Notes: generated by a model from the letters alone, not told the origin. A stretch of 64,000 nt of DNA from Streptomyces shenzhenensis (GCF_003688995.1 NZ_PENI01000002.1:519442-583441), one strand, 5' to 3'. Counted from the stretch's first letter, positions 44,701 to 59,053 are shown. Numbers and translations are program-made.

Positions 44701-44723
44701 TTGTCAGAGGCTCCCCCTAGGCT
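44701..44723 (+). promoter_or_regulatory. PafBC/RecA-NDp-type damage promoter of uvrA
   Basis: TTGTCAGAG, 8 nt, TAGGCT. One base differs from the uvrB copy (A for T). It lies 57 nt before the uvrA GTG. Confidence 0.75.
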
Positions 44724-44780
44724 GAAGAAGCACGGGGGCTCCGACCCCTGTCACTTCTCTGAAGAAAGGTGCGGACCGGC

Positions 44781-47831
<3,051 letters not shown>

Positions 47832-47877
47832 CCTCCGGCGCCTGGCGGCAGTCACATCCTGACACATCATCAAAAAG

Positions 47878-47912
47878 ACGGCGCCCCGCGGGAACTCCCC
47901 GCGGGGCGCCGT
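47878..47912. terminator. bidirectional terminator between uvrA and the kinase gene
   Basis: A perfect 15-bp stem (47878-47892 with 47898-47912) around AACTC. The plus strand continues TCGTTCC; on the minus strand the hairpin is followed by CTTTTTG. It can end both uvrA and the convergent PfkB-kinase operon. Confidence 0.85.
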
Positions 47913-48062
47913 TCGTTCCATCAATAGCCAGCCCGGTCCTGCGGTCTCACCGCTCCCACGAACCGCAGGCCCGGCCGAACCTTGACAACAACATCAAGGA
48001 ACCAGCCCCCGAAGGGCCCGGAAGGGCCCTCGAAGTCGCCGCGCCCCTCTCGCCGCTCACCC

Positions 48063-48974
48063 CTACAACTCGCCCAGTTCGGCGGCGTACGGCGGCTCCG
48101 CCCCCGCACGCGAGCACGTGATCGCCGCCGCACGTGCCGCGAACCGCAGCAGCCGTGTCCAGCCGTCCGCGCCCAGGCCCGCGAGCGCCTCGGCGGACAG
48201 GGAGTCCTGCGCGGACAGTCCGTGCAGGAGGGCCGCGTTCACCGTGTCACCGGCCCCGATCGTGTCGACGACATCGACCTTCTCACCCGGTACGGAGTAC
48301 TCCGCGCCGTCCCGGGTGAAGGCGGTGAGCCCGTCACCACCCCGGGTGACCACCACGGCCGAGGGCCCCGCGGCCAGCCACTCGCGCGGGCTGCCGCCCA
48401 GCCACTCGGCATCCTCCTCCGAGAGCTTCAGCAGCGTCACGGAGGGCAGCCAGCTCCGGAAGCGGGCCTGGTAGGCGTCCGGGTCCGAGATCAGGACGGT
48501 CCGGATGTTCGGGTCGAGCGCGGTGAACAGTCCCTGCCCGGCGGCGGTCCGCATCAGCTCCTCGTAGGCGCTCGCCCCCGGTTCCAGGACGAGTGAGCAG
48601 GTGCCGAAGGACAGGGCGCGCGCCCCGGCCGGGAGGGCGGCCGGGGCCGCGAAGAGGCGGTCGGCGGTGCCCTCGACGTAGAAGGAGTAGGCAGCTGAGC
48701 CGCTCCCGTCGATGGTGGCGACCGCGAGGGTCGTCGGCTCCGCGCCGCGCTGCACACCCGAGACATCGACGCCCGCCCCGCGCAACCCGTCGAGCAGGGC
48801 CTCGCCGAAGGCGTCGTGGGAGGTGCGGGAGCAGAAGGCGGTCGGGGAGCCCAGGCGGCCGAGGGCCACGGCCGTGTTGTAGGGGCCGCCGCCGAGCGCC
48901 GGCTTCAGCTCCGCCAGGGCACCCGTGCCCTGCGGTACCAGGTCGATCAGGGCCTCACCGGCGACGACGATCAC
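48063..48974 (-). CDS. PfkB-family carbohydrate kinase
   Basis: A 303-residue sugar kinase, probably fructokinase-like. It begins VIVVAGEALIDLVPQG, then LGGGPYNTAVALGRLGSPTAF (signature 1) and VVDTIGAGDTVNAALLHGL (signature 2, Asp of GAGD catalytic). The substrate is inferred only from the family and its LacI-type regulator. Its GTG overlaps the regulator stop (GTGA), so the two form one operon. Confidence 0.9.
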   Translation of the reverse strand: MIVVAGEALIDLVPQGTGALAELKPALGGGPYNTAVALGRLGSPTAFCSRTSHDAFGEALLDGLRGAGVDVSGVQRGAEPTTLAVATIDGSGSAAYSFYVEGTADRLFAAPAALPAGARALSFGTCSLVLEPGASAYEELMRTAAGQGLFTALDPNIRTVLISDPDAYQARFRSWLPSVTLLKLSEEDAEWLGGSPREWLAAGPSAVVVTRGGDGLTAFTRDGAEYSVPGEKVDVVDTIGAGDTVNAALLHGLSAQDSLSAEALAGLGADGWTRLLRFAARAAAITCSRAGAEPPYAAELGEL

Positions 48975-50095
48975 GAGACGCTTCCTTTCCTGGGCTGTTC
49001 GGGTTGGTCCGGTCGCCCGGGTTGTCGTGGGTGTTGAGCGGGCTCCGGCGGCCCGGTCCTGACGAGGGGCTCCGGGCAGCCGCACGATGTGCGGTGTACG
49101 AAGGCGCACGGCAGCCGGACCGTCCGCGCGGGCCGGTCCGGTGCGCCCAGGCGGTCCAGCAGTACACGGACGGCCTGCGCGCCGATCTCCCTGCTGGGCT
49201 GGGCGATCGCGGTGAGCCGGGGCGAGAAGAGGTCCGCCCATGCGAAGTCGTCGAAGCAGCACAGGGCGATGTCGTCCGGTACTCGCAGACCGCGGTCCCG
49301 CAGGGCCCGCAGGGCACCGATGGTCATCGCGTTGTTGGCGGTGACGAGTGCCGTGGGCGGAGCGGCGAGGGACAGCAGGGCCGCCGTCGCCCCCTCGGCA
49401 CCGGCCGACTCGGAGTTGCCCGGCACCACGAGGCGTTCGTCGTGGGGCAGACCGGCGGCGCTGAGGCCGTCCCGGTAGCCGGTGATCCGTTCGCCGGTGG
49501 TGCTGAGCCCGGGCAGCCCGGCGACCAGGCCGATCCGGCGATGCCCCAGTTCGGCGAGATGGGCGACCAGCAGTGCCATGGACTCGGTGCCCTCGGCACA
49601 GACCTGGTCGAAGGGTGGCGTGCCGGTGGTGGGCCCGTCGAGGTGGTCGTCGATCAGCCGGTCCAGGAACACGGTGGGTACGGCATGGCGGCCCAGGTAG
49701 GCGACGAGGTCGCGCGGATCGGCGGACGGGGCGACGATCATGCCGTCCACCCGTCGCTCGTGGAGCAGTTGGACGACCTTGTGTTCGTGCCGTGGGTCGT
49801 CGTGGGGGTCGGCGATCAGCAGGCTGTAGCCGGCTTCCAGGGCACCGGCCTCGACGCCCTGGAGGATCTCGGTGAAGTAGGGGTTGCTGATCGCCGACAC
49901 CGCGAGCCCGATGGAGCGGGTCCGGGAGGTCACCAGGGAGCGGGCGAGGGTGTTGGGCGTGTAGCCGAGCCGGTCGATCGCGTCCAGCACCGCCTGACGG
50001 GTGTGGGGCAGCACGGGACGCGTGTCGTTCAGCACATGGGAGACGGTCGCCACGGAGACTCCGGCGCTCCGTGCGACGTCGGCCATCGTGGGCAT
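48971..50095 (-). CDS. LacI-family transcriptional regulator
   Basis: A 374-residue repressor. The N-terminal helix-turn-helix MPTMADVARSAGVSVATVSHVLND and hinge helix GYTPNTLARSLVTSRTRSIGL are typical, followed by a periplasmic-binding-protein-like sensor (IADPHDDPRHEHKVVQLLHE, MIVAPSADPRD, CFDDFAWADLFSPRLTAIAQ). It heads the operon with the sugar kinase. A 26-bp perfect palindrome at 50161-50186, 66 bp upstream, is the probable operator. The C-terminal tail is Pro/Arg-rich. Confidence 0.93.
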   Translation of the reverse strand: MPTMADVARSAGVSVATVSHVLNDTRPVLPHTRQAVLDAIDRLGYTPNTLARSLVTSRTRSIGLAVSAISNPYFTEILQGVEAGALEAGYSLLIADPHDDPRHEHKVVQLLHERRVDGMIVAPSADPRDLVAYLGRHAVPTVFLDRLIDDHLDGPTTGTPPFDQVCAEGTESMALLVAHLAELGHRRIGLVAGLPGLSTTGERITGYRDGLSAAGLPHDERLVVPGNSESAGAEGATAALLSLAAPPTALVTANNAMTIGALRALRDRGLRVPDDIALCCFDDFAWADLFSPRLTAIAQPSREIGAQAVRVLLDRLGAPDRPARTVRLPCAFVHRTSCGCPEPLVRTGPPEPAQHPRQPGRPDQPEQPRKGSVS

Positions 50096-50160
50096 CGCGC
50101 TTCCTCCCGGCGGGCCGTGGCAGTCCTTCTGGCCGCGAAGGTATCTCATTCGTCGGTGCG

Positions 50161-50186
50161 CGTAAACGCTTGCGCAAGCGTTTACG
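50161..50186. promoter_or_regulatory. 26-bp perfect palindrome, LacI-type operator
   Basis: Each half is CGTAAACGCTTGC and its complement. The core AACGCTTGCGCAAGCGTT has the central CG and half-site pattern of LacI/GalR operators. It sits between the lacI-type gene and the Rieske gene, next to the hexanucleotide repeat, and fits autorepression. Confidence 0.85.
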
Positions 50187-50202
50187 CCGACGCAGGCTCA
50201 TC

Positions 50203-50274
50203 TCGCCCTCGCCCTCGCCCTCGCCCTCGCCCTCGCCCTCGCCCTCGCCCTCGCCCTCGCCCTCGCCCTCGCCC
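50203..50274. repeat. hexanucleotide repeat, 12 perfect copies of TCGCCC
   Basis: Twelve uninterrupted 6-bp units between the LacI operator and the Rieske gene. Such arrays change length by replication slippage. The array lies 85 bp before the Rieske start and 17 bp from the operator. Confidence 0.95.
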
Positions 50275-50358
50275 TCGCTCGGCGACCCGGGACGGATCGC
50301 CCGGCGGGGTGCCGGATAGGGTCGGTCCCGCACCACCCCCTGACCAGTGGAGACCCCG

Positions 50359-50784
50359 ATGTCCGCCCGCCGCTCCGCAAGCCGTCGTACCGTCCTTCGA
50401 GGAGCCGCCGTGGCTCCGGTCGCCGGGCTCGGTCTCGCCGCCTGCTCGGCAGTGGGCGGGACGACGTCGGACGCGACACCGACGGCTCCGGTCGAACTCG
50501 GCGCCGAGAGCGAGGTCGCCCAGGGCGGCGCCCAGCTGTACACGAACCACAATGTCGTGGTCAGCAGGGACGCGCAGGGCACGCTGAAGGCGTACAGCAC
50601 GATCTGCACGCACGGCGGGTGCCCCATCAACAAACTGGAGGGGACGACGCTGATCTGCCCCTGCCACGGGAGCGAGTTCGACGCCATGACGGGCAAGGTG
50701 GTCCAGGCTCCGGCCACCGTGCCGCTTCCCGAGCTGCCGGTGAAGGCGTCCGGCGGCAAGCTCATCGCGGGGCCCGGCGCCTGA
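50359..50784 (+). CDS. Rieske [2Fe-2S] protein with Tat/lipoprotein signal
   Basis: A 141-residue exported Rieske protein. The Tat motif SRRTVLRG (residues 8-15) is followed by a hydrophobic stretch and a lipobox GLAAC, so the mature protein is likely a lipoprotein folded before export. The cluster ligands are ICTHGGCPI (Cys-x-His) and CPCHGSEFDAMTG (Cys-x-x-His). It has no companion oxygenase or cytochrome bc1 genes nearby, so it may be an electron-transfer protein for an unknown partner. ATG at 50359 follows GTGGAGACCCC. Confidence 0.92.
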   Translation: MSARRSASRRTVLRGAAVAPVAGLGLAACSAVGGTTSDATPTAPVELGAESEVAQGGAQLYTNHNVVVSRDAQGTLKAYSTICTHGGCPINKLEGTTLICPCHGSEFDAMTGKVVQAPATVPLPELPVKASGGKLIAGPGA

Positions 50785-50810
50785 TCGGCGGGTCTGCCGG
50801 GCGGCCGGGC

Positions 50811-51758
50811 TCAGCTCCAGTCCCAGCCGATCCCGATGATGCCCGGCCGTACCCGCGGCTCGACCAGGTGCACCGAGTGGTGCACCCCGCTGAGCGGAAG
50901 TTCCTGCCGGCCGCTGCGCGGCGCCGCCGCGGAGTGCTGGGTGAAACGGTGGCACCGGGCCGGGAGCGCGTCCGCGTCGAACCGCACCTGGAGGGCGTAC
51001 TGGCCGCCGGGGAAGGTGAAGTCGCGCAGGTACTCGCGCGAGGGTCCGGCCGTGCCGTCCTCGACGCCGTACCGGAACAGGAAGGTGTCGCCGGAGCGCA
51101 ACCGGGTGCCGAAGAGCAGTTCGGCGACCAGGACACCGGTGTCCTGGTCCCAACGGACGCGTCCCGTGCGGCAGTTCTCCAGGGCATGCACCGTCATCCG
51201 GTCGGGCGCGCAGCCCGGGTCGCCGTGGTGGACGGCTACGAAGCGGTCGGCCCCGTCCCGGTGCGCCCGCACGATGTGGTGCGACTCGCGGCCGGCCAGT
51301 TCCCGGCGTGCGCCCACCCGTACCCGCTCGTGGTGGCCCAGCGCGTGCAGCCCGCCGTCGAGGCTCCAGCCCAGCTCGGCCTGGAGCCGGTTCAGCACAC
51401 CGGAGGCCTCCATCCGGGAGCGGTACGAACGGGCCGCGGGGCGCTGGCCGGCCGTGCCCTCGTCGGTCTCGGCGAGCAGCCGGATCAGTGACTCCTCCGG
51501 CAGCTTGAGTATCTCCTCCAGCGCGCGTACGGCCCGCAGCGACTCCGGGCGCTGTGGCCGCCGGGCACCCTGCTGCCAGTAACTCAGGCTCGTGACACCG
51601 ACCTTGACCCCGTGCCGCGACAGGTGGTGCTGGACGCGCTGGAGCGGCAGTCCGCGGGCGGCGATCGCGGCACGCAGCGCGACATGGAAGGGGCCGCCCC
51701 GCAGGGCCGTGTCCAGTTCCTTGCTGGCGAGGTCCGCGTGCTGTGTGCCGTGCCGCAT
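50811..51758 (-). CDS. XRE-like regulatory protein with unknown C-terminal domain
   Basis: A 315-residue protein. The N-terminal 85 residues (GGPFHVALRAAIAARGLPLQ, SRHGVKVGVTSLSYWQQGAR, SLRAVRALEEILKLPEESLI) read as a helix-turn-helix of XRE type. The C-terminal 180 residues are mostly beta (GDTFLFRYGVEDGTAGPSRE, QYALQVRFDADALPARCHRF) and end in IGIGWDWS; I do not recognise a named domain. It may be a ligand-sensing regulator. Convergent with the Rieske gene. Confidence 0.7.
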   Translation of the reverse strand: MRHGTQHADLASKELDTALRGGPFHVALRAAIAARGLPLQRVQHHLSRHGVKVGVTSLSYWQQGARRPQRPESLRAVRALEEILKLPEESLIRLLAETDEGTAGQRPAARSYRSRMEASGVLNRLQAELGWSLDGGLHALGHHERVRVGARRELAGRESHHIVRAHRDGADRFVAVHHGDPGCAPDRMTVHALENCRTGRVRWDQDTGVLVAELLFGTRLRSGDTFLFRYGVEDGTAGPSREYLRDFTFPGGQYALQVRFDADALPARCHRFTQHSAAAPRSGRQELPLSGVHHSVHLVEPRVRPGIIGIGWDWS

Positions 51759-51909
51759 GCACAGGGGCCTTTCTGTGAGGGTTCGCTACGGCGGGTCAGA
51801 CCGTTCGCGCGGGCCTTCGGGGTCACCGCGGTGGCGCCGGGGCGCCCGCGTATCCGTACGCTGATCCGTGCGCCGCCGTTCACGGCCCCGAGTTCCACCG
51901 CATTGAAGC

Positions 51910-51933
51910 GTGTTGACCGACCCCCGACAACAC
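51910..51933. promoter_or_regulatory. inverted repeat in the divergent gap before the 52083 gene
   Basis: GTGTTG (51910-51915) and CAACAC (51928-51933) form a perfect 6-bp inverted repeat with a 12-nt spacer. The gap 51759-52082 separates the XRE-like gene from the gene at 52083, so it is a candidate operator. Nothing else is supportable in the gap. Confidence 0.35.
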
Positions 51934-52082
51934 CTCGGGCCCAGCCGCGGTATGCGGTCGGCCGCCGCGGCTGCGGCACACGCTCGGCCCCCTCGATCGC
52001 CGACCGCCCCGCACGGCCGGCCACCGTGCCCCGCCCCGCACGGCGTCCCGCCACCTCGCGCCCGGGGTGGCAGGATCGCCGT

Positions 52083-52457
52083 GTGACGGAGTCCTGGACC
52101 CTGGCCGACGGATCTGCGGCGCTCAGGGGCGACGAGGCGGTCGAGTTGCTGCGGCGGCGGATCGCCGTGGGCGGCCTCGAAACGTGGCTGACAAGCCGCG
52201 CGGGGCGGTCGCTCGCCGTGGTCAGCAACGCCGAGCGGGCGATGGTGCTGCTGCTCGACGCGGAGGGTGAGCCGGAGGGGCATGCGGTGGACCCTGTGGC
52301 GTGGGGGACGAGCGGCGGTTTCGTCCTCGCGAACGGGCAGTGCGACGTGTACCCCGACCGGGACACCGTGCCCCTCGCGGAGGCGTTCCGGACCGTCCGG
52401 CGGCTGATCGCCACGGGGGAGCCGCCGACGGGCGCCGGGTGGGCCGTGGACCGCTGA
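52083..52457 (+). CDS. Imm1-like small protein
   Basis: A 124-residue soluble acidic protein. The pattern AERAMVLLLDAEGEPEGHAV, followed by GFVLANGQCDVYPDRDTVPLAEAFRTVRRLIATGEPPTGAGW, resembles the Imm1 family of immunity proteins and their non-immunity relatives common in Streptomyces. No toxin gene is adjacent. The GTG at 52083 is preceded by GGCAGGATCGCC. Function unknown. Confidence 0.6.
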   Translation: MTESWTLADGSAALRGDEAVELLRRRIAVGGLETWLTSRAGRSLAVVSNAERAMVLLLDAEGEPEGHAVDPVAWGTSGGFVLANGQCDVYPDRDTVPLAEAFRTVRRLIATGEPPTGAGWAVDR

Positions 52458-52473
52458 GCCACGGGGTGCGGCG

Positions 52474-52482
52474 TTGTCCACA
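52474..52482 (+). other. DnaA-box-like site
   Basis: TTGTCCACA, the consensus Streptomyces DnaA box, occurs upstream of uvrC and overlaps no other feature. Confidence 0.35.
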
Positions 52483-52493
52483 GCCCCGCCGGA

Positions 52494-52516
52494 CTGTCCC
52501 CGCCCGACAGTAGGGT
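52494..52516 (+). promoter_or_regulatory. weak PafBC-type promoter of uvrC, leaderless arrangement
   Basis: CTGTCCCCG, 8 nt, TAGGGT, then 7 nt to the uvrC ATG. The upstream half keeps TGTC and final G of the damage motif but differs at three other positions. Confidence 0.45.
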
Positions 52517-52523
52517 GTGAGAC

Positions 52524-54566
52524 ATGGCCGACCCCTCCAGCTACCGCCCCAAGCCGGGAGAGATTCCGGACTCGCCCGGGGTGTACAGGTTCCGTGACGA
52601 GCACCGTCGGGTGATCTACGTCGGAAAGGCGAAGAGCCTGCGCCAGCGGCTGGCGAACTACTTCCAGGACCTGGCGAACCTTCACCCGCGCACCCGGACG
52701 ATGGTCACCACGGCCGCGTCCGTGGAGTGGACCGTCGTGTCCACGGAGGTCGAGGCGCTGCAGCTGGAGTACTCCTGGATCAAGGAGTACGACCCCCGGT
52801 TCAACGTCAAGTACCGCGACGACAAGAGCTATCCCTACCTCGCGGTGACGATGAACGAGGAGTTCCCGCGCGTGCAGGTGATGCGGGGTCACAAGAAGAA
52901 GGGCGTGCGCTACTTCGGGCCGTACGGGCACGCCTGGGCCATCCGTGACACGGTCGACCTGCTGCTGCGGGTCTTCCCGGTGCGCACCTGCTCGGCCGGT
53001 GTCTTCAAGAACGCCGCCCGCACCGGCCGCCCCTGTCTGCTCGGCTACATCGGCAAGTGCTCGGCGCCCTGCGTCGGCCGGATCTCCGCCGAGGACCACC
53101 GCGAACTGGCCGAGGAGTTCTGCGACTTCATGGCCGGCCGCACGGGCACGTATCTGCGCCGCCTGGAGCGGCAGATGACGGAGGCGGCCGAGGAGATGGA
53201 GTACGAGCGGGCCGCCCGCCTGCGCGACGACATAGGGGCCCTGAAGAAGGCCATGGAGAAGAACGCGGTCGTGCTCGCCGACGCGACCGACGCCGATCTG
53301 ATCGCCGTCGCCGAGGACGAGCTGGAGGCGGCCCTCCAGATCTTCCACGTCCGCGGCGGGCGGGTGCGCGGCCAGCGGGGCTGGGTGACCGACAAGGTGG
53401 AGGAGGTCACCACGGCCGCCCTCGTCGAGCACGCCCTCCAGCAGCTCTACGGCGAGGAGAGGGGGGACGCCGTGCCCAAGGAGGTTCTGGTCCCCGCCCT
53501 GCCGGAGCCGGTCGAACCCGTGCAGGAGTGGCTCACCGGGCGCCGCGGGTCCCATGTCTCCCTGCGCATCCCGCAGCGCGGCGACAAGAAGGCCCTCATG
53601 GAGACCGTGCAGCGCAACGCCCAGCAGGCGCTCGCCCTGCACAAGACCAAGCGCGCCTCCGACCTGACCACGCGCTCGCGGGCCCTGGAGGAGATCGCCG
53701 ACGCCCTCGACCTGGACAGCGCCCCGCTCCGGATCGAGTGCTACGACATCTCGCACCTCCAGGGTGATGACGTGGTGGCCTCCATGGTCGTCTTCGAGGA
53801 CGGGCTCCAGCGCAAGAGCGAGTACCGCCGCTTCCAGATCAAGGGCTTCGAGGGCCAGGACGACGTCCGCTCCATGCACGAGGTGATCACCCGCCGCTTC
53901 AGGCGCTATCTCGCCGACAAGGAGAAGACGGGCGAGTGGGTGGACGAGGACGGGGAGAACGGCCTCAAGGACGAGGACGGCCGTCCCAAGAAGTTCGCCT
54001 ATCCGCCGCAGCTCGTCGTCGTCGACGGTGGCCAGCCGCAGGTCGCGGCCGCCAGACGGGCCCTGGACGAGCTGGGCATCGACGACATCGCCGTCTGCGG
54101 TCTCGCCAAGCGGCTGGAGGAGGTCTGGCTGCCGCAGGACGACGACCCCGTGATCCTGCCCCGGACCAGCGAGGGCCTCTATCTGCTCCAGCGCGTCCGT
54201 GACGAGGCGCACCGCTTCGCCATCACCTACCAGCGCGCCAAGCGCGCCAAGCGGTTCCGGGCGAGCCCCCTGGACGAGGTGCCCGGCCTCGGCGATACCC
54301 GCAAACAGGCGTTGATCAAGCATTTCGGCTCGGTGAAGAAGCTGCGGTCCGCGACAATCGACCAGATCCAGGAGGTGCCCGGCATCGGCCGCAAGACGGC
54401 CGAGACCATTGCCGCGGCCTTCGCCCGGGCGGCCCCGGCCGCACCCGCCGTGAACACGGCGACCGGAGAGATCATTGATGACGAGGAACCCGATACGACG
54501 GCGGGCTCCTCGGGGGAGCCCGTGACCGCGGGCGCCCCGGACGAACGACGGGGGCAGGAGAGATGA
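52524..54566 (+). CDS. uvrC: excinuclease ABC subunit UvrC
   Basis: The dual-incision nuclease of nucleotide excision repair. The 680-residue protein has the N-terminal GIY-YIG domain ([27 protein letters not shown]), [17 protein letters not shown], a UVR motif ([30 protein letters not shown] segment, about 211-236), the RNase H-like 5' incision domain ([40 protein letters not shown]) and a C-terminal HhH region ([35 protein letters not shown]). A roughly 40-residue acidic tail follows. It leads the operon; rapZ overlaps its stop. Confidence 0.97.
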   Translation: MADPSSYRPKPGEIPDSPGVYRFRDEHRRVIYVGKAKSLRQRLANYFQDLANLHPRTRTMVTTAASVEWTVVSTEVEALQLEYSWIKEYDPRFNVKYRDDKSYPYLAVTMNEEFPRVQVMRGHKKKGVRYFGPYGHAWAIRDTVDLLLRVFPVRTCSAGVFKNAARTGRPCLLGYIGKCSAPCVGRISAEDHRELAEEFCDFMAGRTGTYLRRLERQMTEAAEEMEYERAARLRDDIGALKKAMEKNAVVLADATDADLIAVAEDELEAALQIFHVRGGRVRGQRGWVTDKVEEVTTAALVEHALQQLYGEERGDAVPKEVLVPALPEPVEPVQEWLTGRRGSHVSLRIPQRGDKKALMETVQRNAQQALALHKTKRASDLTTRSRALEEIADALDLDSAPLRIECYDISHLQGDDVVASMVVFEDGLQRKSEYRRFQIKGFEGQDDVRSMHEVITRRFRRYLADKEKTGEWVDEDGENGLKDEDGRPKKFAYPPQLVVVDGGQPQVAAARRALDELGIDDIAVCGLAKRLEEVWLPQDDDPVILPRTSEGLYLLQRVRDEAHRFAITYQRAKRAKRFRASPLDEVPGLGDTRKQALIKHFGSVKKLRSATIDQIQEVPGIGRKTAETIAAAFARAAPAAPAVNTATGEIIDDEEPDTTAGSSGEPVTAGAPDERRGQER

Positions 54567-55564
54567 CCGAGCACGACGCACAGCACACAGCGCAACGAGA
54601 TCAGACGCACAAGGAAGCGAGCGAGGATCAGCCTCAGCACGCGGTCCAGGAAAGCGGAGACGCAGTGAGTACGGACGTCACGACGGCCGGGGTCCCCGAG
54701 GCGGCCATCCCCGAGCTGGTGATCATCTCCGGCATGTCCGGAGCGGGCCGCTCGACGGCGGCGAAGTGCCTGGAGGACCTGGGCTGGTTCGTCGTCGACA
54801 ACCTGCCGCCCGCGCTGATCCCCACCATGGTGGAGCTCGGCGCCCGCTCCCAGGGCAATGTGGCCCGGATCGCGGTCGTCGTCGACGTACGCGGCCGGCG
54901 CTTCTTCGACAATCTGCGCGAGTCCCTCGCCGACCTCGACACCCGGGGGGTCACCCGGCGGATCGTGTTCCTGGAGTCCTCCGACGAGGCCCTGGTGCGC
55001 CGCTTCGAGTCGGTGCGCCGCCCGCACCCCCTCCAGGGCGACGGCCGGATCGTCGACGGCATCGCCGCCGAGCGCGAACTGCTGCGCGAGCTGCGCGGCG
55101 ACGCCGACCTGGTGATCGACACCTCCAGCCTCAACGTGCACGAGCTGCGCGCCAAGATGGACGCCCAGTTCGCCGGAGAGGAGGAGCCCGAGCTGCGGGC
55201 CACCGTGATGTCCTTCGGCTTCAAGTACGGCCTCCCGGTCGACGCCGATCTGGTCGCGGACATGCGCTTCCTGCCCAATCCGCACTGGGTCCCGGAGCTG
55301 CGGCCGTACACCGGTGTCCACGAGGAGGTCGCCGCGTACGTCTTCAACCAGCCCGGCGCCAAGGAGTTCCTCGACCGGTACGCCGAACTGCTGCGCCTCA
55401 TCGCGGCCGGCTACCGCCGTGAGGGCAAGCGCTACGTGACCATCGCCATCGGCTGTACCGGTGGCAAGCACCGCTCGGTGGCCATGTCGGAGAAGCTCGC
55501 GGCGCGGCTCGCGGCCGAGGGCGTGGAGACGGTGGTCGTGCACCGGGACATGGGACGGGAATGA
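54563..55564 (+). CDS. rapZ: RNase adapter protein RapZ
   Basis: A 333-residue nucleotide-binding protein; in E. coli RapZ directs RNase E to an sRNA, in actinobacteria its job is less clear. Walker A is [20 protein letters not shown] (G-x-x-G-x-G-R-S), followed by [14 protein letters not shown]. The C-terminal part has [39 protein letters not shown] and [10 protein letters not shown], highly conserved in RapZ. The first 46 residues are polar and variable; a GTG at 54665 with GGAG upstream is a plausible alternative start. Part of uvrC-rapZ-yvcK-whiA. Confidence 0.93.
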   Translation: MTEHDAQHTAQRDQTHKEASEDQPQHAVQESGDAVSTDVTTAGVPEAAIPELVIISGMSGAGRSTAAKCLEDLGWFVVDNLPPALIPTMVELGARSQGNVARIAVVVDVRGRRFFDNLRESLADLDTRGVTRRIVFLESSDEALVRRFESVRRPHPLQGDGRIVDGIAAERELLRELRGDADLVIDTSSLNVHELRAKMDAQFAGEEEPELRATVMSFGFKYGLPVDADLVADMRFLPNPHWVPELRPYTGVHEEVAAYVFNQPGAKEFLDRYAELLRLIAAGYRREGKRYVTIAIGCTGGKHRSVAMSEKLAARLAAEGVETVVVHRDMGRE

Positions 55565-56628
55565 CGCCACGTACTCCGCGGCTGAGCAGGCTGCGCCTGG
55601 CGGTCCCCGAGGCACGCGCGGGCCGCCCCGCCGAGGCCCGTGGCGCCCGGCCGCGCCGCCGGGGCGCCCAGCCCAAGGTCGTCGCCCTCGGCGGCGGCAT
55701 GGGCCTGTCCGCCTCGCTCGCCGCGCTGCGCCGGATCACCGGCGACCTCACCGCCGTCGTGACCGTGGCCGACGACGGAGGCTCCAGCGGGCGGCTGCGC
55801 GACGAGCTGGGTGTGCTGCCGCCCGGCGACCTGCGCAAGGCGCTGGCCGCGCTGTGCGGCGACGACGACTGGGGGCAGACCTGGGCCCGGGTCATCCAGC
55901 ACCGCTTCCAGTCCCAGGGCGACCTGCACGACCACGCGGTCGGCAATCTGCTGATCGTCGCCCTGTGGGAGCAGCTAGGCGACCATGTGCAGGCCCTGGA
56001 CCTGGTCGGCAAGCTGCTCGGGGCGCACGGCCGGGTGCTGCCCATGTCGGCCGTGCCGCTGGAGCTCCAGGCCCTGGTCAAGGGCCATGACCCGGCCCGG
56101 CCGGAGCAGGTCGACACGGTCCGCGGGCAGGCGACGGTGGCGCTCACGCCCGGCGAGGTGCAGTCGGTGCATGTCGTGCCGCACGACCCGCCCGCCGTGC
56201 CGGAGGCGGTCGCGGCGGTCCTGGACGCGGACTGGGTGGTGCTCGGCCCCGGTTCCTGGTTCTCCTCTGTCATCCCGCATCTGCTCGTGCCCGAACTGCT
56301 GGACGCCCTCACCGACACCAAGGCCCGCCGCGTCCTGTCCCTGAACCTCGCTCCGCAGCCGGGAGAAACCGAAGGCTTCTCTCCGCAGCGTCATTTGGAG
56401 GTTTTGGGGCGACACGCCCCTAAACTCGCCCTGGACGTGGTGCTGGCCGACGAGGCCGCCGTGCCCGACCGGGATTCGCTCACCGAAGCCGCCAAGCGGC
56501 TCGGGGCAGCGGTCGAGCTGGCGCCGGTGGCCCGGACAGACGGCTCTCCCCGGCACGACCCGGAGCTGTTGGCCGCCGCGTACGACCGTATTTTTCGGAT
56601 GCATGGAAGGATCGGCCCATGGCGATGA
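55561..56628 (+). CDS. yvcK: YvcK/CofD-like gluconeogenesis factor
   Basis: A 355-residue UDP-sugar-binding protein of the YvcK group, linked to carbon metabolism and cell shape. It shows [20 protein letters not shown] with [20 protein letters not shown] and [12 protein letters not shown], the CofD-like nucleotide-binding core, then [20 protein letters not shown] and [20 protein letters not shown]. The N-terminal 40 residues are basic and probably unstructured. ATG overlaps the rapZ stop (ATGA), and whiA starts within its last codons. Confidence 0.93.
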   Translation: MTPRTPRLSRLRLAVPEARAGRPAEARGARPRRRGAQPKVVALGGGMGLSASLAALRRITGDLTAVVTVADDGGSSGRLRDELGVLPPGDLRKALAALCGDDDWGQTWARVIQHRFQSQGDLHDHAVGNLLIVALWEQLGDHVQALDLVGKLLGAHGRVLPMSAVPLELQALVKGHDPARPEQVDTVRGQATVALTPGEVQSVHVVPHDPPAVPEAVAAVLDADWVVLGPGSWFSSVIPHLLVPELLDALTDTKARRVLSLNLAPQPGETEGFSPQRHLEVLGRHAPKLALDVVLADEAAVPDRDSLTEAAKRLGAAVELAPVARTDGSPRHDPELLAAAYDRIFRMHGRIGPWR

Positions 56629-57608
56629 CGGCAGCGGTGAAGGACGAGATCTCCCGGCTTCCCGTCACCCGGACCTGCTGCAGAAAGGCGGAGGTATCCG
56701 CCATTTTGCGGTTCGCCGGCGGCCTTCACCTGGTGAGTGGACGCATCGTGATCGAGGCGGAGCTGGACACGGCGATGGCGGCCCGGCGGCTCAAGCGGGA
56801 CATTCTGGAGATCTTCGGCCACGGTTCGGAGTTGATCGTGATGGCGCCCGGCGGGCTGCGCCGGGGTTCGCGTTACGTCGTGCGGGTGGTTGCGGGCGGT
56901 GACCAGCTGGCCCGGCAGACGGGGCTCGTCGACGGGCGCGGGCGCCCGATCCGGGGCCTGCCCCCGCAGGTGGTCTCGGGGGCCACCTGTGACGCCGAGG
57001 CGGCCTGGCGCGGGGCGTTCCTGGCGCACGGCTCGCTGACCGAGCCGGGACGTTCCTCCTCCCTGGAGGTGACCTGCCCCGGTCCGGAGGCCGCGCTCGC
57101 CCTGGTCGGGGCCGCCCGCCGGCTGTCGATCGCGGCGAAGGCCCGCGAGGTGCGCGGCGTGGACCGCGTGGTGGTGCGCGACGGCGATGCGATCGGTGCC
57201 CTGCTCACCCGGCTCGGCGCGCACGAGTCCGTGCTGGCCTGGGAGGAGCGGCGGATGCGCCGCGAGGTCCGGGCCACGGCCAACCGGCTCGCCAACTTCG
57301 ACGACGCGAATCTGCGCCGTTCCGCGCGCGCGGCCGTCGCGGCGGGCGCCCGCGTCCAGCGGGCGCTGGAGATCCTCGGTGACGAGGTTCCCGAGCACCT
57401 TGCCGCCGCCGGCCGGCTGCGCATGGAGCACAAGCAGGCGTCCCTGGAGGAGCTGGGCGCGCTCGCCGACCCGCCGCTGACCAAGGACGCGGTCGCCGGC
57501 CGGATCCGCCGTCTGCTCGCCATGGCCGACAAGCGCGCCGGCGACCTGGGCATCCCGGGCACGGAGGCCAACCTCACCGAGGAGATGGCCGACAACCTGG
57601 TGGGGTGA
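56619..57608 (+). CDS. whiA: WhiA sporulation/cell-division regulator
   Basis: A 329-residue DNA-binding protein that, in Streptomyces, works with WhiB to switch aerial hyphae to sporulation septation. The N-terminal part is a LAGLIDADG-type homing-endonuclease fold ([21 protein letters not shown], then [20 protein letters not shown]). It lacks the catalytic acidic residues at the usual site ([20 protein letters not shown]). The C-terminal helix-turn-helix ([30 protein letters not shown]) is conserved. It overlaps yvcK by 10 bp. A 9-bp stem follows (57632-57665). Confidence 0.96.
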   Translation: MAMTAAVKDEISRLPVTRTCCRKAEVSAILRFAGGLHLVSGRIVIEAELDTAMAARRLKRDILEIFGHGSELIVMAPGGLRRGSRYVVRVVAGGDQLARQTGLVDGRGRPIRGLPPQVVSGATCDAEAAWRGAFLAHGSLTEPGRSSSLEVTCPGPEAALALVGAARRLSIAAKAREVRGVDRVVVRDGDAIGALLTRLGAHESVLAWEERRMRREVRATANRLANFDDANLRRSARAAVAAGARVQRALEILGDEVPEHLAAAGRLRMEHKQASLEELGALADPPLTKDAVAGRIRRLLAMADKRAGDLGIPGTEANLTEEMADNLVG

Positions 57609-57631
57609 CGGCCCCGCTCCGCCGCCACCGG

Positions 57632-57665
57632 CGCCGCCCCCGCGCGGGCCGGTCGTGGGGCGGCG
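57632..57665 (+). terminator. hairpin after whiA
   Basis: CGCCGCCCC (57632-57640) pairs with GGGGCGGCG (57657-57665). It follows the whiA stop by about 24 nt and may end the uvrC operon. The rest of the 437-nt gap to gap (57609-58045) is leader and promoter DNA, with TAGGGT at 57967 as a possible -10 and GACAC at 57757 resembling the core of a WhiA site. Confidence 0.4.
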
Positions 57666-57700
57666 GAACGGCCGACGCCGCGGCGGACGGGCCGGCCTGA

Positions 57701-59053
<1,353 letters not shown>

